In this document: positions 1 to 12,103 of the stretch, in pieces
How positions within the stretch are numbered: position 1 is the first letter of the stretch
How the letters are laid out: each line of letters begins with the position of its first letter
NCBI GenBank assembly: GCA_905182985.1
Contig: CAJJDN010000017.1
Location: 624,654-688,653, forward strand
Length of the DNA: 64,000 nucleotides
Direction of reading: 5' to 3'
Source: Paramecium sonneborni
Lineage: Eukaryota > Ciliophora > Oligohymenophorea > Peniculida > Parameciidae
Notes under the pieces: generated by a model
Told to the model about the DNA's origin: nothing
The model's database searches: none
The model's input: the letters and a program-made list of their open reading frames with translations, nothing else
Position numbers and translations under genes: made by a program

Positions 1-920
1 TAATATGTTAAATAATTAGAATATAAATCTACACCTGATTATAGATATTTGCATTCTTTATTTGAATAAATATCTATAAATGGTGGATTTAAAAATGATA
101 AAAGACTTGATTGGACTGAATATACTTAAGGAACAACTAAAATCTCAGGAGAATAGATTTAATAAGAAACAAAATAACCAGTCAGATCATCAAGATAAAA
201 TGATAAATTTTAAAATGTTGATTAAATTCAAAAATAAAGGTATATATTTGATATTATAACTAGATCTGATGTCAATAATCTATAAAAAACAATCAATAAC
301 AATCGTAATAGAAGTCGCCATTAATCAGAATAATAGGTTAATAAAAACAATACTGGAAATAGTTTCTCATCTTCATAGATAAATAGTTAATAATCTTCAA
401 TTCTATTAAATTATTAAAATTCTTAAATCTCTCAAAATAATATTCAAATAGGGTCTTCAAAATTATTAACTAAATTATAAGACAGAGGAATTATGAGTTT
501 ACATTAGGATTCCAAAGGATCATTAATTAAGTAATAATCTTCTAAATCATTTCGTGAAAGACATATGTCCTCTCATTTATAATAGCAATTCATTAATTAA
601 TAACAATAATCATTTCATAACAATAGTTAAATTATGAAACTCTAATAAGAAGACTTTTAAGATTTAGAGGAATTAGAAGAAAGATTATAAAAAGATAAAT
701 AATCAAAGTAAAAAATTTACATATCAATAGATGGCGAAATTAAATTTATAAAAAAAATTAACCATTGAAAGTTAAAGAAATTCAAAAGAATTACAAATAA
801 TTAGATAACTAAACTGATTTACAAGGAATGACTTAAATAGAAGATACAAATATAGAAAATAAAGTTATGAGTTACACTTTGTATACTCCAAAATTAAAAT
901 AAAACTTAGCCAAATATTGA
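1..920 (+). CDS. Casein kinase 1 family protein kinase, C-terminal part (5' truncated)
   Basis: The window opens inside a Ser/Thr kinase. The first exon encodes the end of a CK1 catalytic domain: a YVKQLEYKSTPDYRYLHSLF stretch followed by a Phe-Asp/Asn-Trp-like end (KRLDWTEY), matching the conserved CK1 segment 'Y..Y...LRF...PDY.YLR.LF......DW'. A Gln/Asn/Ser-rich tail follows, typical of the variable CK1 C-terminus. Two tiny introns are inferred, 240-263 (24 nt) and 708-730 (23 nt). The second is needed because the unspliced frame would stop at 766-768; the spliced frame runs to TGA 918-920. ATP-binding and catalytic loops lie upstream of the window. The gene converges on the minus-strand gene that ends 133 bp away. 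The family assignment is confident; the isoform cannot be told. Confidence 0.85.
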
Positions 921-1053
921 TTCATACACTATTTTTTTTCTTTATTTTTAATAAAATTAATCTTTAGATTATTAGATTATTATTAATTACTTTATTATAT
1001 TTTCTTTAAATGAAGAAAAATATAGAGATTGAAATATAGCAATTATTGAAATT

Positions 1054-1893
1054 TCATCTTTTCAAATTTATTAAGTTTTTTATTTTTGTTAGGCTATCTT
1101 TAACACTTTGAAAATATAATTTCATTCTGTTTCTCATTTATTCAGCTTCTTCTAAATTCATATTTTCATTAACATCGAATTACTAAATTGCAAATTTTTG
1201 ATTCGGATTTCTTTTCATTTATTGTTCAACTTCTCTATTTATTTGAGCAATCTATTTTGCAAACATCATTTCTGATACACAATGTTTTAAACTTTATTTA
1301 GGTGTAACTACTGAAGTATTTCTTTCCCAAACTTCTGGTAATTTCTAAATTGATTTAGATTTAATCTAAATATTTGGTAAATGCTTATTTATAGGTAAAG
1401 GGTCATAAATTCCTATGGCTGGAATTTAAGAAGTCAAATTTTTAGTATTTCTACTTATTAATTAATGTTTATTATTAAGTCCTTTCAATTATTTTTTCAT
1501 TTATTGACCTCTTTCTACTTAATTATGATTAAGGGTATATGATTTAATATCTATTTGCTTTTAAAAATCTTCACTTTTAAAGCTAGTTGGTATTAAAGTG
1601 ACATATTTTGTATTTGGATCGTATTTTGGAGATTCTAATTCAGTATGAAATTTATATCTTATTAATTCATTAGATTCTAATTGATTAATTTACTCACTGG
1701 TTCTTTGTTTAGTATTTTTTCTATTTAATGAAAAGGTATAACTTTAGGTATTTACAAGTTTTCCAACTTAATTTCTTTCACAAATATATGGTTTAAATTT
1801 TCCTTCTGGAGAATAACTATTATCAGGCTTATCACCAAATGGATAATAATTTGATCCATTTTACAAAAAATTCACCAATTATGTTTTCTACAT
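1054..1893 (-). CDS. Hypothetical protein, 279 aa
   Basis: Single-exon frame, 280 codons including the TGA, start ATG at 1893. I do not recognise a family. The N-terminal half is rich in Tyr, Pro, Asn and Ser and contains a YDPNTKYVTLIP motif and a GIYDPLPINKH motif. The last third (MMFAKQIAQINREVEQQMKR onwards) is charged and Gln-rich and is likely helical or coiled coil. No signal peptide or membrane segment is visible. Codon use and the constant reading of TAA/TAG as Gln make this a convincing ciliate gene. It lies tail to tail with the CK1 gene. Confidence 0.7.
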
Positions 1894-2190
1894 ATTAATT
1901 TTTAATAATTATAAAGATAAATATGAATTCTTATTTAAAAGTAGAATAGATTTAAGAAATTTGTATAATATCTATTTATAAGGTGAGGATAAAAGATATT
2001 AAATGTTAAGTCATATTCTTTATGTTTAATAAGCAGAAATTTTAATTAAAAAAATTTAATTGTGAATACTTTATATTAAAATTTATTTTTTACATAATTA
2101 ATTATTAATAAATAAATAACATATATTTTTAATAATAATTTGAAATTGAATAAAATGAAATGAAATACAAAACAATTAAAATTAATAAAA

Positions 2191-3441
2191 TCATTAAAAT
2201 TGCTAATCATTATTATTATGATTTAGGTTTTGATTGTTACGAGGATTGCATTCGTATTATTCTATGATGCTATGCAAAAGTTAAACTATTTCATTTTGAG
2301 TTGGCTATTAGTAATTTGTTAATTATATCAACTTCTACCATAACGAAGATCTATCTGAATATTCTCTACGTTCTTCTATTTCTTTTAATTATAAAAAATG
2401 CTATTGCTATTACATCAAGCTTTGATAAAACTACAAATCTAATTAGGCATTTTAATTAAAATATTACATCTCTAGAAATATAAAAATAATAAATACAGTC
2501 TCTAAAATACTATTATTGAGGTTAAGGGTAACATAAATATTATTATTATTATTAATTTTAAATTTGTTATTAAGCTTACAAATATTATTATTATAGATAA
2601 TAAAAGTCTAAATATGTATTAGGTTAATAATGTGGGATAATTGGGATATCTTCTTAAACTTTTGCTTTTTTAATAGTTTCCTTTTTCTATTTAGTTTTAG
2701 GAGGCCTTCCTCTTTTAGAACTTGGAATTTTATATTCAAGCATAGGAATGTCTTTGATTTATTATTTTTGGAATCGCACTCCAATTCTTTCTTAATCAAA
2801 GTAAGCAACAAAATTTTCTTTATTCATTGGAATTTTTGTATTTGAATCGCAGAATAAAATGCTAGATTATTTTTAATCTGAGAATTCATGATTAATAACA
2901 TTCTAAAATCCTTGAATTAAAGTTCTAATCAAATTTACACTTCTATAGGTGTTAAAAGTATTTATATGCTCCTAGGATTGGATATGCTAAACTAAAATGA
3001 AAGGTTGACATACATCTAAATATTCTTCATAATTTTTTTTACATACTCCACAATACCTATGTTTTTTGCCGGGCTTTGGAACTAACTTAAATATGATACA
3101 TAAATTAAATACCATTTTAGTCTTTTTTATTCTCTATTCTTCAATTTTCAATTGATGTTCTTATTAATATCGCTCTAGATTGAATTAATATTAAGTTCTA
3201 TCATATTCTAGGATGAATGTAGGAAGTCCAGGTTATCTATCACAATTAAGAATAGGAACTATGTTTTCAAACTATCCGGTAAATCTTTTGTAATGTAATA
3301 CATGTACTCATTATAAACAGGACAATAATCTAGAGTGATTTATGATTTTATCCAGCATTCATTAGATTTTGGGATTAATATGAATTAATGTTCATAACAA
3401 ATCTATTAGCATCTCTTCTTTGGTTTTAAGGAATGAATCAT
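2191..3441 (-). CDS. Dbf4-type zinc-finger protein, putative DDK regulatory subunit (400 aa)
   Basis: Three exons: 3441-3260, 3236-2497, 2471-2191. Introns are 3237-3259 (23 nt) and 2472-2496 (25 nt), and the exon sum is 401 codons. The middle of the protein has KKHRYCGVCKKNYEEYLDVC, then HIQSQEHINTF: a C-x2-C...H-x5-H pattern spaced and worded like the DBF zinc finger (CxxC..YEDL..H..SE.HRNF). A PTFILEYDRTQ segment upstream may be a diverged Dbf4 motif M. After the finger comes an AT-hook-like basic patch (SSKRGRPPKTKQKKE) and a Gln-rich tail. In other eukaryotes Dbf4 activates Cdc7 kinase at replication origins. The start lies 31 nt downstream of the PSF2 stop on the same strand. A different protein with the same finger type is possible; low similarity outside the finger limits certainty. 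Confidence 0.6.
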
Positions 3442-3472
3442 TTAATTTTCAATAAATTTAATATAAATATTC

Positions 3473-4019
3473 TCAACTTTCTGCTAGTAATTTCAATTAC
3501 CTCAATTTTTTTAAATCTCCATAAAAATGAGAGTGAATTTTATTTCTTTCATGTTGATTTATGTTATTTATTTTTAAGGCATCAGATCCTCTATCAATAA
3601 ATTCTTTAACTTTCTTTTAAATTTTGCTTTCTCTTCTTGTTTTGATATCTTCTAATAATAATTTGATTTTATCATCATCTTTAATATCATCTCTACAATA
3701 AGAAAATAAAATTTATGAAATTTCAAAATAATATTATTCCATTTTTGATAAGTCTAACTCATTGATAGTTTCTTCATCAAGTTTTTATTACAATCTTTCA
3801 ATAGTTAACCATTCAGGAGGAATAACTCTACACTTATTTTTTTTCTTTAATTCTATTGCTACCCATAATGGAACCTCTACTATTTAATTAATTTTAAATG
3901 GTCCAAAATTTCCCTTAATTAATCATTTTTGATATTACAGAAATGAATTGTAGCTTTTCTAAATCAAAATTCGGTTAAATATTAATGAAAGTTGAATGTT
4001 AGATTATAAAATCACTCAT
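3473..4019 (-). CDS. PSF2: GINS complex subunit PSF2 (173 aa)
   Basis: Two exons, 4019-3939 and 3913-3473, joined across a 25-nt intron (3914-3938, AAG acceptor); 174 codons with stop. Recognisable PSF2 landmarks in order: an [20 protein letters not shown] stretch created exactly by the splice (PSF2 families have IIPNF...L.LI.G..GPF), then [25 protein letters not shown], and the C-terminal helices ending LKKLRQLKLLAES. The length fits the usual 180-200 aa. PSF2 is one of four GINS subunits that join Cdc45 and MCM2-7 to form the replicative helicase in the nucleus. Its neighbour downstream encodes a Dbf4-type protein, so two replication-initiation factors sit head to tail. Confidence 0.9.
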
Positions 4020-4177
4020 TTCTGCATTAATATATCCTTATTACATTTTAAAATTAATTTTATAATAAAACATTAATCAGTATGATAATATGATAAAAGA
4101 TTTCTTTTATGAATTTGTAAATTAAGAAAGATTAAAAAAATAAGTAAAATTTTGTATAAAATTGACATAGTTTATCA

Positions 4178-5492
4178 TCAATCACCTTTAGGTAAATCAG
4201 TGCCTTCTTCTTGAGATTATTTTTAGAAAGACACTTAAGAATCTTACTATTGTTATTATTTTTATTATTATTTTTTTTTAGTTAATTTAGATTGCATATT
4301 TGAATTTTGTAGGATTTATTTTAATTCTTCAAAATCCTCATCATCTCCATCACTATCTCCTTATCTACCAGCTCTATGTGTTTTTATTGTATTATCTTTC
4401 CTTGTTACTTTACTTAAATCTATTCTTGTATCAAATGCAATCTATGATTTTGAACCTCTACTTGATATTTAAGGTTTTTATGGAGTTCTATCTGTATGAT
4501 TACCCATATTTAATTTTTATTTTAACATAAACTCTTCTATTTATTTATGAACTGGTTTATTTACATCAAACCATTTTGGTTATTTAATAACATTATCTCT
4601 ATCAAAATGTTTCCTATATTTATATAAATCAGATATAGAATTCCTTATTTAAAATAATTGTAAATATAATTCGTAGAATTACAAACAAATATGTGTCGCT
4701 AAATGTCTATAATAATCTAATAATTATAAAATCTATAGTTCTCATAATATAATACCTCTTTGCTTAAAAAATTATAAAAGACTATTATGTCTGACCAGTA
4801 TACAAGTACTATCTCTTTTAATAATAAATCTTCAGGCACCATTTGTAATGCAGATTTCAAAGCTTCCATTTATCCTAATCCACTATTAACCTTACACTTT
4901 AAATAATTAATATACTAAATTGCTTATTTTAAATAACCACAGTAGCTTTGTTTATATATCAATAAATTTTTGTCCTTCTTAAAATAATGGATATTGTTAA
5001 ACTTTGCAGGCATGAAAAACTTAAATATTAACGGCAAGTTTTTGTAAATATTGAAAATAGCTTAATTAAATATTTGCTGATAGCCATTCTTCTTTTTATT
5101 GATTTGTTTTTATAAGTGTTGGCGATTTTCTATTCATAAGAATTGTAAACTTCTAATTCAAAAAGTGATCTGCAAAATCAATACCTAATTAAAATTCGTG
5201 CAACATCAAATGGCATGTCAAAAGAACTTTATTTCTTATTTGATATGAATTTGCAAATTCCCTAAATAAAATTTAAGTATTTATACTATTCACATGTTAG
5301 TTGGAAATACTATTATATATAATATGATGGTGCTTTTGTTATAAACTCTGAATGATTATTCTCAAAGCATGAAATTAAAAATAATAGATCATCCAATAAA
5401 ATTTCATCAGATTAACTTAGAAGAGATGAGTTTGCTACTCTCTTTTGGAATGGTGGCCTATTTTTGAAATATCCCATAAATTTATTGATCAT
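4178..5492 (-). CDS. ANTH-domain clathrin adaptor (AP180/CALM-like), 413 aa
   Basis: Four exons with introns 5286-5310 (25 nt), 4891-4915 (25 nt) and 4733-4755 (23 nt); exon sum 414 codons. The N-terminal ~270 residues match an ANTH fold: APSYYIQYINTQ followed by KVLLTCHLMLHE, like the 'KALITTHHLMVHG' helix of CALM. Later come LVNSGLGQMEALKSAL, LVYWSDIIVFYNFLSKEIL and YRHLATHICLQFYELYLQLF, matching the ANTH core helices. The C-terminal ~130 residues are low-complexity (acidic DGDDEDFEEL, poly-Lys/Gln, Ser/Gln). ANTH proteins bind PI(4,5)P2 and recruit clathrin during endocytosis. The second intron is the least certain because its acceptor is AAG; the frame requires it. No NPF or DLL clathrin motifs were obvious. 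Confidence 0.78.
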
Positions 5493-5612
5493 TATAATAT
5501 ATTTATTTATTCTAATTTATTATTAGTTGCAATATTATCAATTTTACCACTGCCAAACTTAATTTATCAACCTTTTATTTCAGTTCAAGACCATTAATAA
5601 TTCTTTGATAAA

Positions 5613-5831
5613 TCAAAATTAATTTCCATCAAAGGTTTCGTTCAATTTATTTTCAACATAAGAATTTTAATTTATGCCATCTATTTCAATTTTTGAGATC
5701 AACTACAATTTTTTGATTCAAATTTTTTTTACTTTATTTCCTTATTTTTTAAATTTATATACCCCTCTTAAGTTATTATATTTTTAATCTAGTATTTACT
5801 CTTTAAAATGATATTTAGAATAAGTATTCAT
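5613..5831 (-). CDS. Possible small protein (62 aa)
   Basis: Reading from ATG at 5831, a 30-nt intron (5703-5732, GT...TAG) joins two short exons to give 63 codons ending at TGA 5613-5615. The peptide is Lys/Asn/Gln-rich with no recognisable domain. It lies in the gap between the ANTH gene and the WD-repeat gene. It could be a chance frame or part of a larger mis-assembled gene, because the first assembly duplication begins at 5826, inside its start region. Confidence 0.28.
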
Positions 5832-6967
5832 TTTTATAAAAACTATGCTTATATCCTAATATATATTCTTTACAAAATCAGAAGTTTCTTATTCTAATTA
5901 ATTTATTCCTTTTAATTTCATTCATTCTTTATAACAGAATAGTATAAGTGTTTTTTTTATATAATTAATCAAACCTAAATCATTAATTTGGTTTCTATCT
6001 GATAGAGATTTCATTAAAATAAAAAATAAAAAATGGAATACCCAATAAATTTTTTTTCAAAACTCACTAAATAATAACTTTTCTTTAGTCTGAAAATCAA
6101 CTTGAAATAATTAATTGTTAATGATTAATCTTAAGATTACTTAAGCGAATTTAAAAACAAAATAATTAAGTCTTGACTTTTTTTAGATGTTTTATAAGCA
6201 ATAAATGTTTTTCCTTTTTGTCTAATTAATATTGTAAGTGAATAGTGTATTTGCTAATTTATTGTATACGATATTTAATCAATTATAACAATTAATTTAT
6301 AAATTATTTTTTATTAAATATTTATATGAAACCTATTTCTTTGGATTAGAGCTAAACAAAAATAAAAATTTAATAGCAAGTTATTACAATCCCTGATGTT
6401 CCATGTTAAAGACATGCAAAGGAATAGTTAGTATCTGTGTGTACTTAAGGATAATGTAGAGAAAAAGGTGCAATTTGCCCATTGTGTTAAGTGAATTATC
6501 ATCATATGCATTTGGAAGATACTTGGAATCTGAATTATTTTGTATAATAAATTCATAAATAAATTGAAAGTCTATAGCCAGATTATAAAGCTATTAATGA
6601 ATTACTAATAAGTTTTAAGTTAAAAATAAGTGAAGTAAAGAATTTATTAAGAATTAGTCTATAAAATCGTTAATTTTGTAATTGGAAATTATTGATAAAC
6701 AAGTGAATATGATTCTATAAAAATCAAAGCAAAAAATAGATTTTGATATAGATGAAATAAAAACAACATTGAAGAATTTAGGGAAGACAAGTTAGATTGA
6801 TAATTTTGGAAAGAAAAGTAAGTTTATATAAATATATAAAGTTGTAAAATTGACTTAATATTTTGGTATAGATCCTAAAACTCATGTAGTATATAGAACG
6901 AAAGATTATGAAGATTTATAGATATAGAAAATGACAGATTTAATAGAGGAAAATTAATAATATTTTG
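5826..6967. repeat. Direct repeat 1, copy 1 (1142 bp, ends at N)
   Basis: This segment reads the same as 6969-8110 wherever I compared it and stops at the single N at 6968. It carries an intergenic stretch and the start of the WD-repeat gene. The abrupt join through one N points to two overlapping contigs placed end to end rather than a biological duplication. Confidence 0.93.
6326..6967 (+). other. Truncated duplicate of the WD-repeat gene start (assembly artefact)
   Basis: The same start codon and first ~640 bp as the full gene at 7469, cut off by the N at 6968. It should not be counted as a gene. It contains the zinc-binding N-terminus and the first intron of the real gene. Confidence 0.88.
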
Positions 6968-6968
6968 N

Positions 6969-8110
6969 ATTCATTTTTATAAAAACTATGCTTATATCCT
7001 AATATATATTCTTTACAAAATCAGAAGTTTCTTATTCTAATTAATTTATTCCTTTTAATTTCATTCATTCTTTATAACAGAATAGTATAAGTGTTTTTTT
7101 TATATAATTAATCAAACCTAAATCATTAATTTGGTTTCTATCTGATAGAGATTTCATTAAAATAAAAAATAAAAAATGGAATACCCAATAAATTTTTTTT
7201 CAAAACTCACTAAATAATAACTTTTCTTTAGTCTGAAAATCAACTTGAAATAATTAATTGTTAATGATTAATCTTAAGATTACTTAAGCGAATTTAAAAA
7301 CAAAATAATTAAGTCTTGACTTTTTTTAGATGTTTTATAAGCAATAAATGTTTTTCCTTTTTGTCTAATTAATATTGTAAGTGAATAGTGTATTTGCTAA
7401 TTTATTGTATACGATATTTAATCAATTATAACAATTAATTTATAAATTATTTTTTATTAAATATTTATATGAAACCTATTTCTTTGGATTAGAGCTAAAC
7501 AAAAATAAAAATTTAATAGCAAGTTATTACAATCCCTGATGTTCCATGTTAAAGACATGCAAAGGAATAGTTAGTATCTGTGTGTACTTAAGGATAATGT
7601 AGAGAAAAAGGTGCAATTTGCCCATTGTGTTAAGTGAATTATCATCATATGCATTTGGAAGATACTTGGAATCTGAATTATTTTGTATAATAAATTCATA
7701 AATAAATTGAAAGTCTATAGCCAGATTATAAAGCTATTAATGAATTACTAATAAGTTTTAAGTTAAAAATAAGTGAAGTAAAGAATTTATTAAGAATTAG
7801 TCTATAAAATCGTTAATTTTGTAATTGGAAATTATTGATAAACAAGTGAATATGATTCTATAAAAATCAAAGCAAAAAATAGATTTTGATATAGATGAAA
7901 TAAAAACAACATTGAAGAATTTAGGGAAGACAAGTTAGATTGATAATTTTGGAAAGAAAAGTAAGTTTATATAAATATATAAAGTTGTAAAATTGACTTA
8001 ATATTTTGGTATAGATCCTAAAACTCATGTAGTATATAGAACGAAAGATTATGAAGATTTATAGATATAGAAAATGACAGATTTAATAGAGGAAAATTAA
8101 TAATATTTTG
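6969..8110. repeat. Direct repeat 1, copy 2 (1142 bp)
   Basis: Second copy of 5826-6967. It continues without interruption into the rest of the WD-repeat gene, so this copy is the one joined to authentic downstream sequence. Confidence 0.93.
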
Positions 8111-9431
8111 AGAAAGTAAAGGAAAGAATAACTCGATTATTAACAAAGACTTTGGATAAATTTTGCAATTTTGAAATACCATAATTAGATATGGTAGTTT
8201 CAAAATAATTTGAACCAAAATAGTTGAAGTGTTAATAAGTAATACATAGAGCTCACTAAAATTGGATTAGAAGTGTTTCTATGTTTAAATTGAGTGAAAG
8301 AGAAATATAGAAAGTAAAAGAGACAGCTTAAGGATAAATGTCAGAATTTGATTAATCTCTTCGATATGGTTAAATGGCTATAGTAACAACAAGTGATGAT
8401 ATGGATATTAAAGTTTGGTTAGATTCTCCTGATGATCATAAATTTCATCTTTTATCAACTATAACTGGTGCACATCAGAGAGAGTTTTTTGGATTGAGAA
8501 TTCATTATTGTGATATTAATTTAATAACTAGAATGAGTAATGATATATCATGTAATAATTTGATTTTCAGTGCATAACATGGTTTAATTAAAGTTTGGGA
8601 TTGGATTAGTAAAAAATGTGTTAATGAAATTAAAACTTAATCATTTTTTACATATGATTTTGAAATTGTTAAAATGAAAGATCTTGGTATTTGTTTTGCA
8701 CATGGATCTAAAAATTCTATTTAAATTGTAGATTTTACTAGTCCATTTGGAATGCTTATGATTTAAGAAATTAATCCAGATGAATAAAATAAAGATATAA
8801 GTACTTTTAGAAAGATATCATAAATTAAAGAAAAATTTGATTATTTAGCTGTAGGTTTTATAAATGGAGTCATAAAAGTTTTTAAAAATGATGGCAAATT
8901 GCTTTATAAAATTTAGAGATAAGATACTGAATTAGCATTTTGTGTAGAGTATTTAAGAATAGTATAAAAGAAAACTTAAAATTCTAAAGGTCCTACTGAA
9001 CTCTTAGTAATTGGATCAGATTCTGGATCGAGTATGCTTTATTAATATAAAAGTTAGTGCTTATGATATATAAACAGGAAAATCTGTTTGGGTCAATAGA
9101 AATTCTCATACAAGTTTTGTTAGAGGTTTGACATCCATTATTGTTAAAGATAGTTCATCGACTAAAACTATTTTATTAAGCTAATCAGAAAAGGAAAAAA
9201 GTATAAATATATTAGATGGGTAATTTTATATTCAAATATCTTTTTTTTAGAGCTAATGGCCAGCTATTATATTCAATGTAAGAAGCTTTAGATTCTGGTT
9301 TAAGATTCCGAGGTCTAAGTTCTTATTAAGGTGTATTAGATCCTATAACTCCTGATTCTTCAATTATTGTTGCAGGAACTTGTAAAGGAACTCTTCATAT
9401 TTTCACTTTTTAAGAATAAAAATAAACTTGA
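7469..9431 (+). CDS. Zinc-finger/coiled-coil protein with WD40-like repeats (626 aa)
   Basis: Introns 7821-7846 (26 nt), 9053-9077 (25 nt) and 9220-9250 (31 nt) give 627 codons ending TGA 9429-9431. The N-terminus has a Cys/His cluster (PCQRHAKEQLVSVC, then C-x8-CPLC-x4-HHMH) like a B-box or degenerate RING. It is followed by a Lys/Glu/Gln-rich helical region of about 170 residues. The C-terminal ~400 residues look like a diverged beta-propeller: AIVTTSDDMDIKVW, NLIFSAQHGLIKVWDWISK, YLAVGFINGVIKVF and a final IIVAGTCKGTLHIFTF, each with the strand-turn-strand pattern of WD blades. This layout resembles TRIM/WD-type scaffold proteins. A further 24-nt GT...AAG segment at 7961-7984 is a multiple of three without a stop, so it may be an intron or coding. 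Confidence 0.75.
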
Positions 9432-9499
9432 TTTAAATACATTTCATATACAGTATAAGTTTAATTACCCAGCATTATATTTATTTATTTGATAAATTT

Positions 9500-10688
9500 A
9501 TGCAATATTCTAAAAGCAATGTGTTAAATCGTTTTTCAGCTGTTAAATCTAAAATTGACACTGAAGATTAATATAAAATTCAATTTATCAATATATAATA
9601 ATAATTTAATGAGTTTTCATAAACTAATGACAGATAGGCCTAATTATAATGCTAAGAAAATATTATAACCTCTTATTGTATAACCTAAAACAGAAGTTAG
9701 AATAGAATCTCCAATAAGACTTAGATCATATAACTATCTAAAGACTTAAAATATAGTTGATATAGGACGAAAGACTCTACATAAAAAAAATGATTCTAAT
9801 AAATCTCAATCAATTAATATTAAATAATAAAGAGTTTAGGAAGCATATAATTCATTATCAGATTTTAATGATAAAAAATAAATAATAGCTTCTTTAAAAA
9901 GTTTGAACTCTGCTGATTAGAGGTTTTATTTTTATTTAATACGATTAGAATTCTACTAATTGATAAAATTTTAGAAAGAAAAGATGAAATGGTGATAGCT
10001 TAGTTAAAATTAAAAGCTGCAAGGTTAGAGCCCATCTTTAATGTTATTCGTAGAAAATTAAAATAACAACGTTTAGTAAGTGCTACTCTAAATTAATCAA
10101 AAAAAGGAACTGTGATTCTTTGTAAAAAATCATCAGAAGAATTATCTAAATAATCTCTTGAATTAAGTAATGAGATTAAAGAAGAAAGATAAATAAAAAC
10201 TTTAGAATCAGAAAATTTGGTTGAAAATAAAATTATGGAAAAAATTTAATCTAAATTTACTGCTGGAGTCGCTTTTTCTTGGCTTGCTAATCGTCATGAA
10301 AATAAATAAAGTAATTTATAATATTCTTATGTAAGTTAAACTTGATAATGAAGTAAGTGAAAAATAATTCTTAAGAAGATCAACAGCATTATAATTTGGT
10401 AAAAATACTCTAAATAGATTAAAATAATAGGTTTCAAAAAAAATTAGTGAAAACTCAGATTAATTAATAAGGCAAGGATTTCTAAAATTAGAATAAAAAA
10501 AAGATAAAAATAATTATAAAAATATATAATCAAAAGTTAATTCAGGATTATCTAAACCTTATATCAATCTCATTCCAAAAGTTAAACCAATAAAAAGATA
10601 ATAAACTTTAGGTTTTGTAACATCTGAAAGATTAGAAAAATAAACTTTTCGGCCTACTTAAGATAATAATAAATAAACCCTTTAATGA
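9500..10688 (+). CDS. Hypothetical Lys/Gln-rich protein (370 aa)
   Basis: Three tiny introns (9613-9637, 9923-9948, 10311-10335) restore one frame of 371 codons to TGA 10686-10688. No family is recognised. The centre (KILERKDEMVIAQLKLKAAR, then IRRKLKQQRLVSATL) is strongly helical and charged and probably forms a coiled coil. The tail is basic and Pro/Lys-rich (SKPYINLIPKVKPIKRQQ). It starts only 68 bp after the WD-repeat gene, in the same direction. Its composition would suit a cytoskeletal or ciliary structural protein, but that is inference only. Confidence 0.68.
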
Positions 10689-10790
10689 AAATATTTATCC
10701 ATATGATTTATGAAAGAAATCAAAAAATTCAATCTAATTAAAAAACAAAATTTGAATAAGCAGATTACTTTTAATTATTTATAATAAATA

Positions 10791-12005
10791 TCATTACTTT
10801 AATGCGTCGAATGGATTCTAAGATTTTATTTATTGCTTTTTAGAATCCTTCTTTTTTTTATTATGATGGTGAGAAATTGCAAAATCTTAAATTTCATTCT
10901 ATAATATTTATAAGTAAATACATGAGCCTTTCTTTCTCTATTGGTTGTTTTTTTTGTATCTTCTGTATCATTATTTTCTCCTTCTTTTTATTCTCTGTTA
11001 TTATATCTTTAAGGTTAATTGTCTCTATAAGCTTAATTATCACGGTAATTGTCTCTATTTCCTTTATAATAATCTCTATTTTCTTAATAATCTCTATTAT
11101 CATTATCATCTCTTCTTTCTCTAATATCTGTTTTTTCATATTTATCTCTTTTATCTCTGTTATCCCTATTATCTCCATTATCCCATTTTTTTTTGTAATC
11201 TCTATTATCTCTTTAATCTCTTTATTCTCTATTATCTCTTTAATCTCTATTATATCTTTAATCTCTATTGTCTCTTTATTCTCTATTATCCCTATTATCC
11301 CTATTATCTCTTTAATCTCTTTAATCTCTATTATCTCTATTGTCTCTGTCATCTCTTTATTCTCTGTTATCTCTTTAATCTCTATTATCTCTTTATTCTC
11401 TATTATCTCTTTATTCTCTATTATCCCTTTCATCTCTGTTATCTCTTTATTCTTTATTATCTCTTTATTCTCTTTAATCTCTTTATTCTCTATTATCTCT
11501 TTAATCTCTATTATATCGTTAATCTCTATTTTCATTTTAATCTCTATTTTCTCTTTAATCAGCATTTTCTCTCCAATCTCTTTTATCTCTATTATAATCT
11601 CGATTATCTCTATTATAATCTCTATTATCTCTATGATAATCTCTATTATCTTTGTTATAATAACCCTTTCTATTATCATAATTTCTTTAACCACCTTTTG
11701 GCTATTATGTATTATTATTTTCATCTTTTTATTCATTTTATTCTACTTCTTAATTATTATCATTTATATTATTTCTTTATTCTCTATTTTAATATTTATT
11801 TCCTCTATATTAGTTATTATTTCTAAATTAATTGTCAGTATTATTATCTTGCTATTAATCTGGATTATTATTTTGATCTCTATCATATTTATTATAATTT
11901 CTATAATTATTTTTATAATTATTATTATGATAATTTTTTTATTGATAGTCATTTCCTCGATTATTGTTATATCTTCTTTAATTAGAATCTTGTTGCTATT
12001 ATTAA

Positions 12006-12103
<98 letters not shown>

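Noticed and set aside
3237..3259. Apparent frameshift in the Dbf4-type gene
   Set aside because: A 23-nt GT...TAG intron resolves it and the total exon length divides by three.
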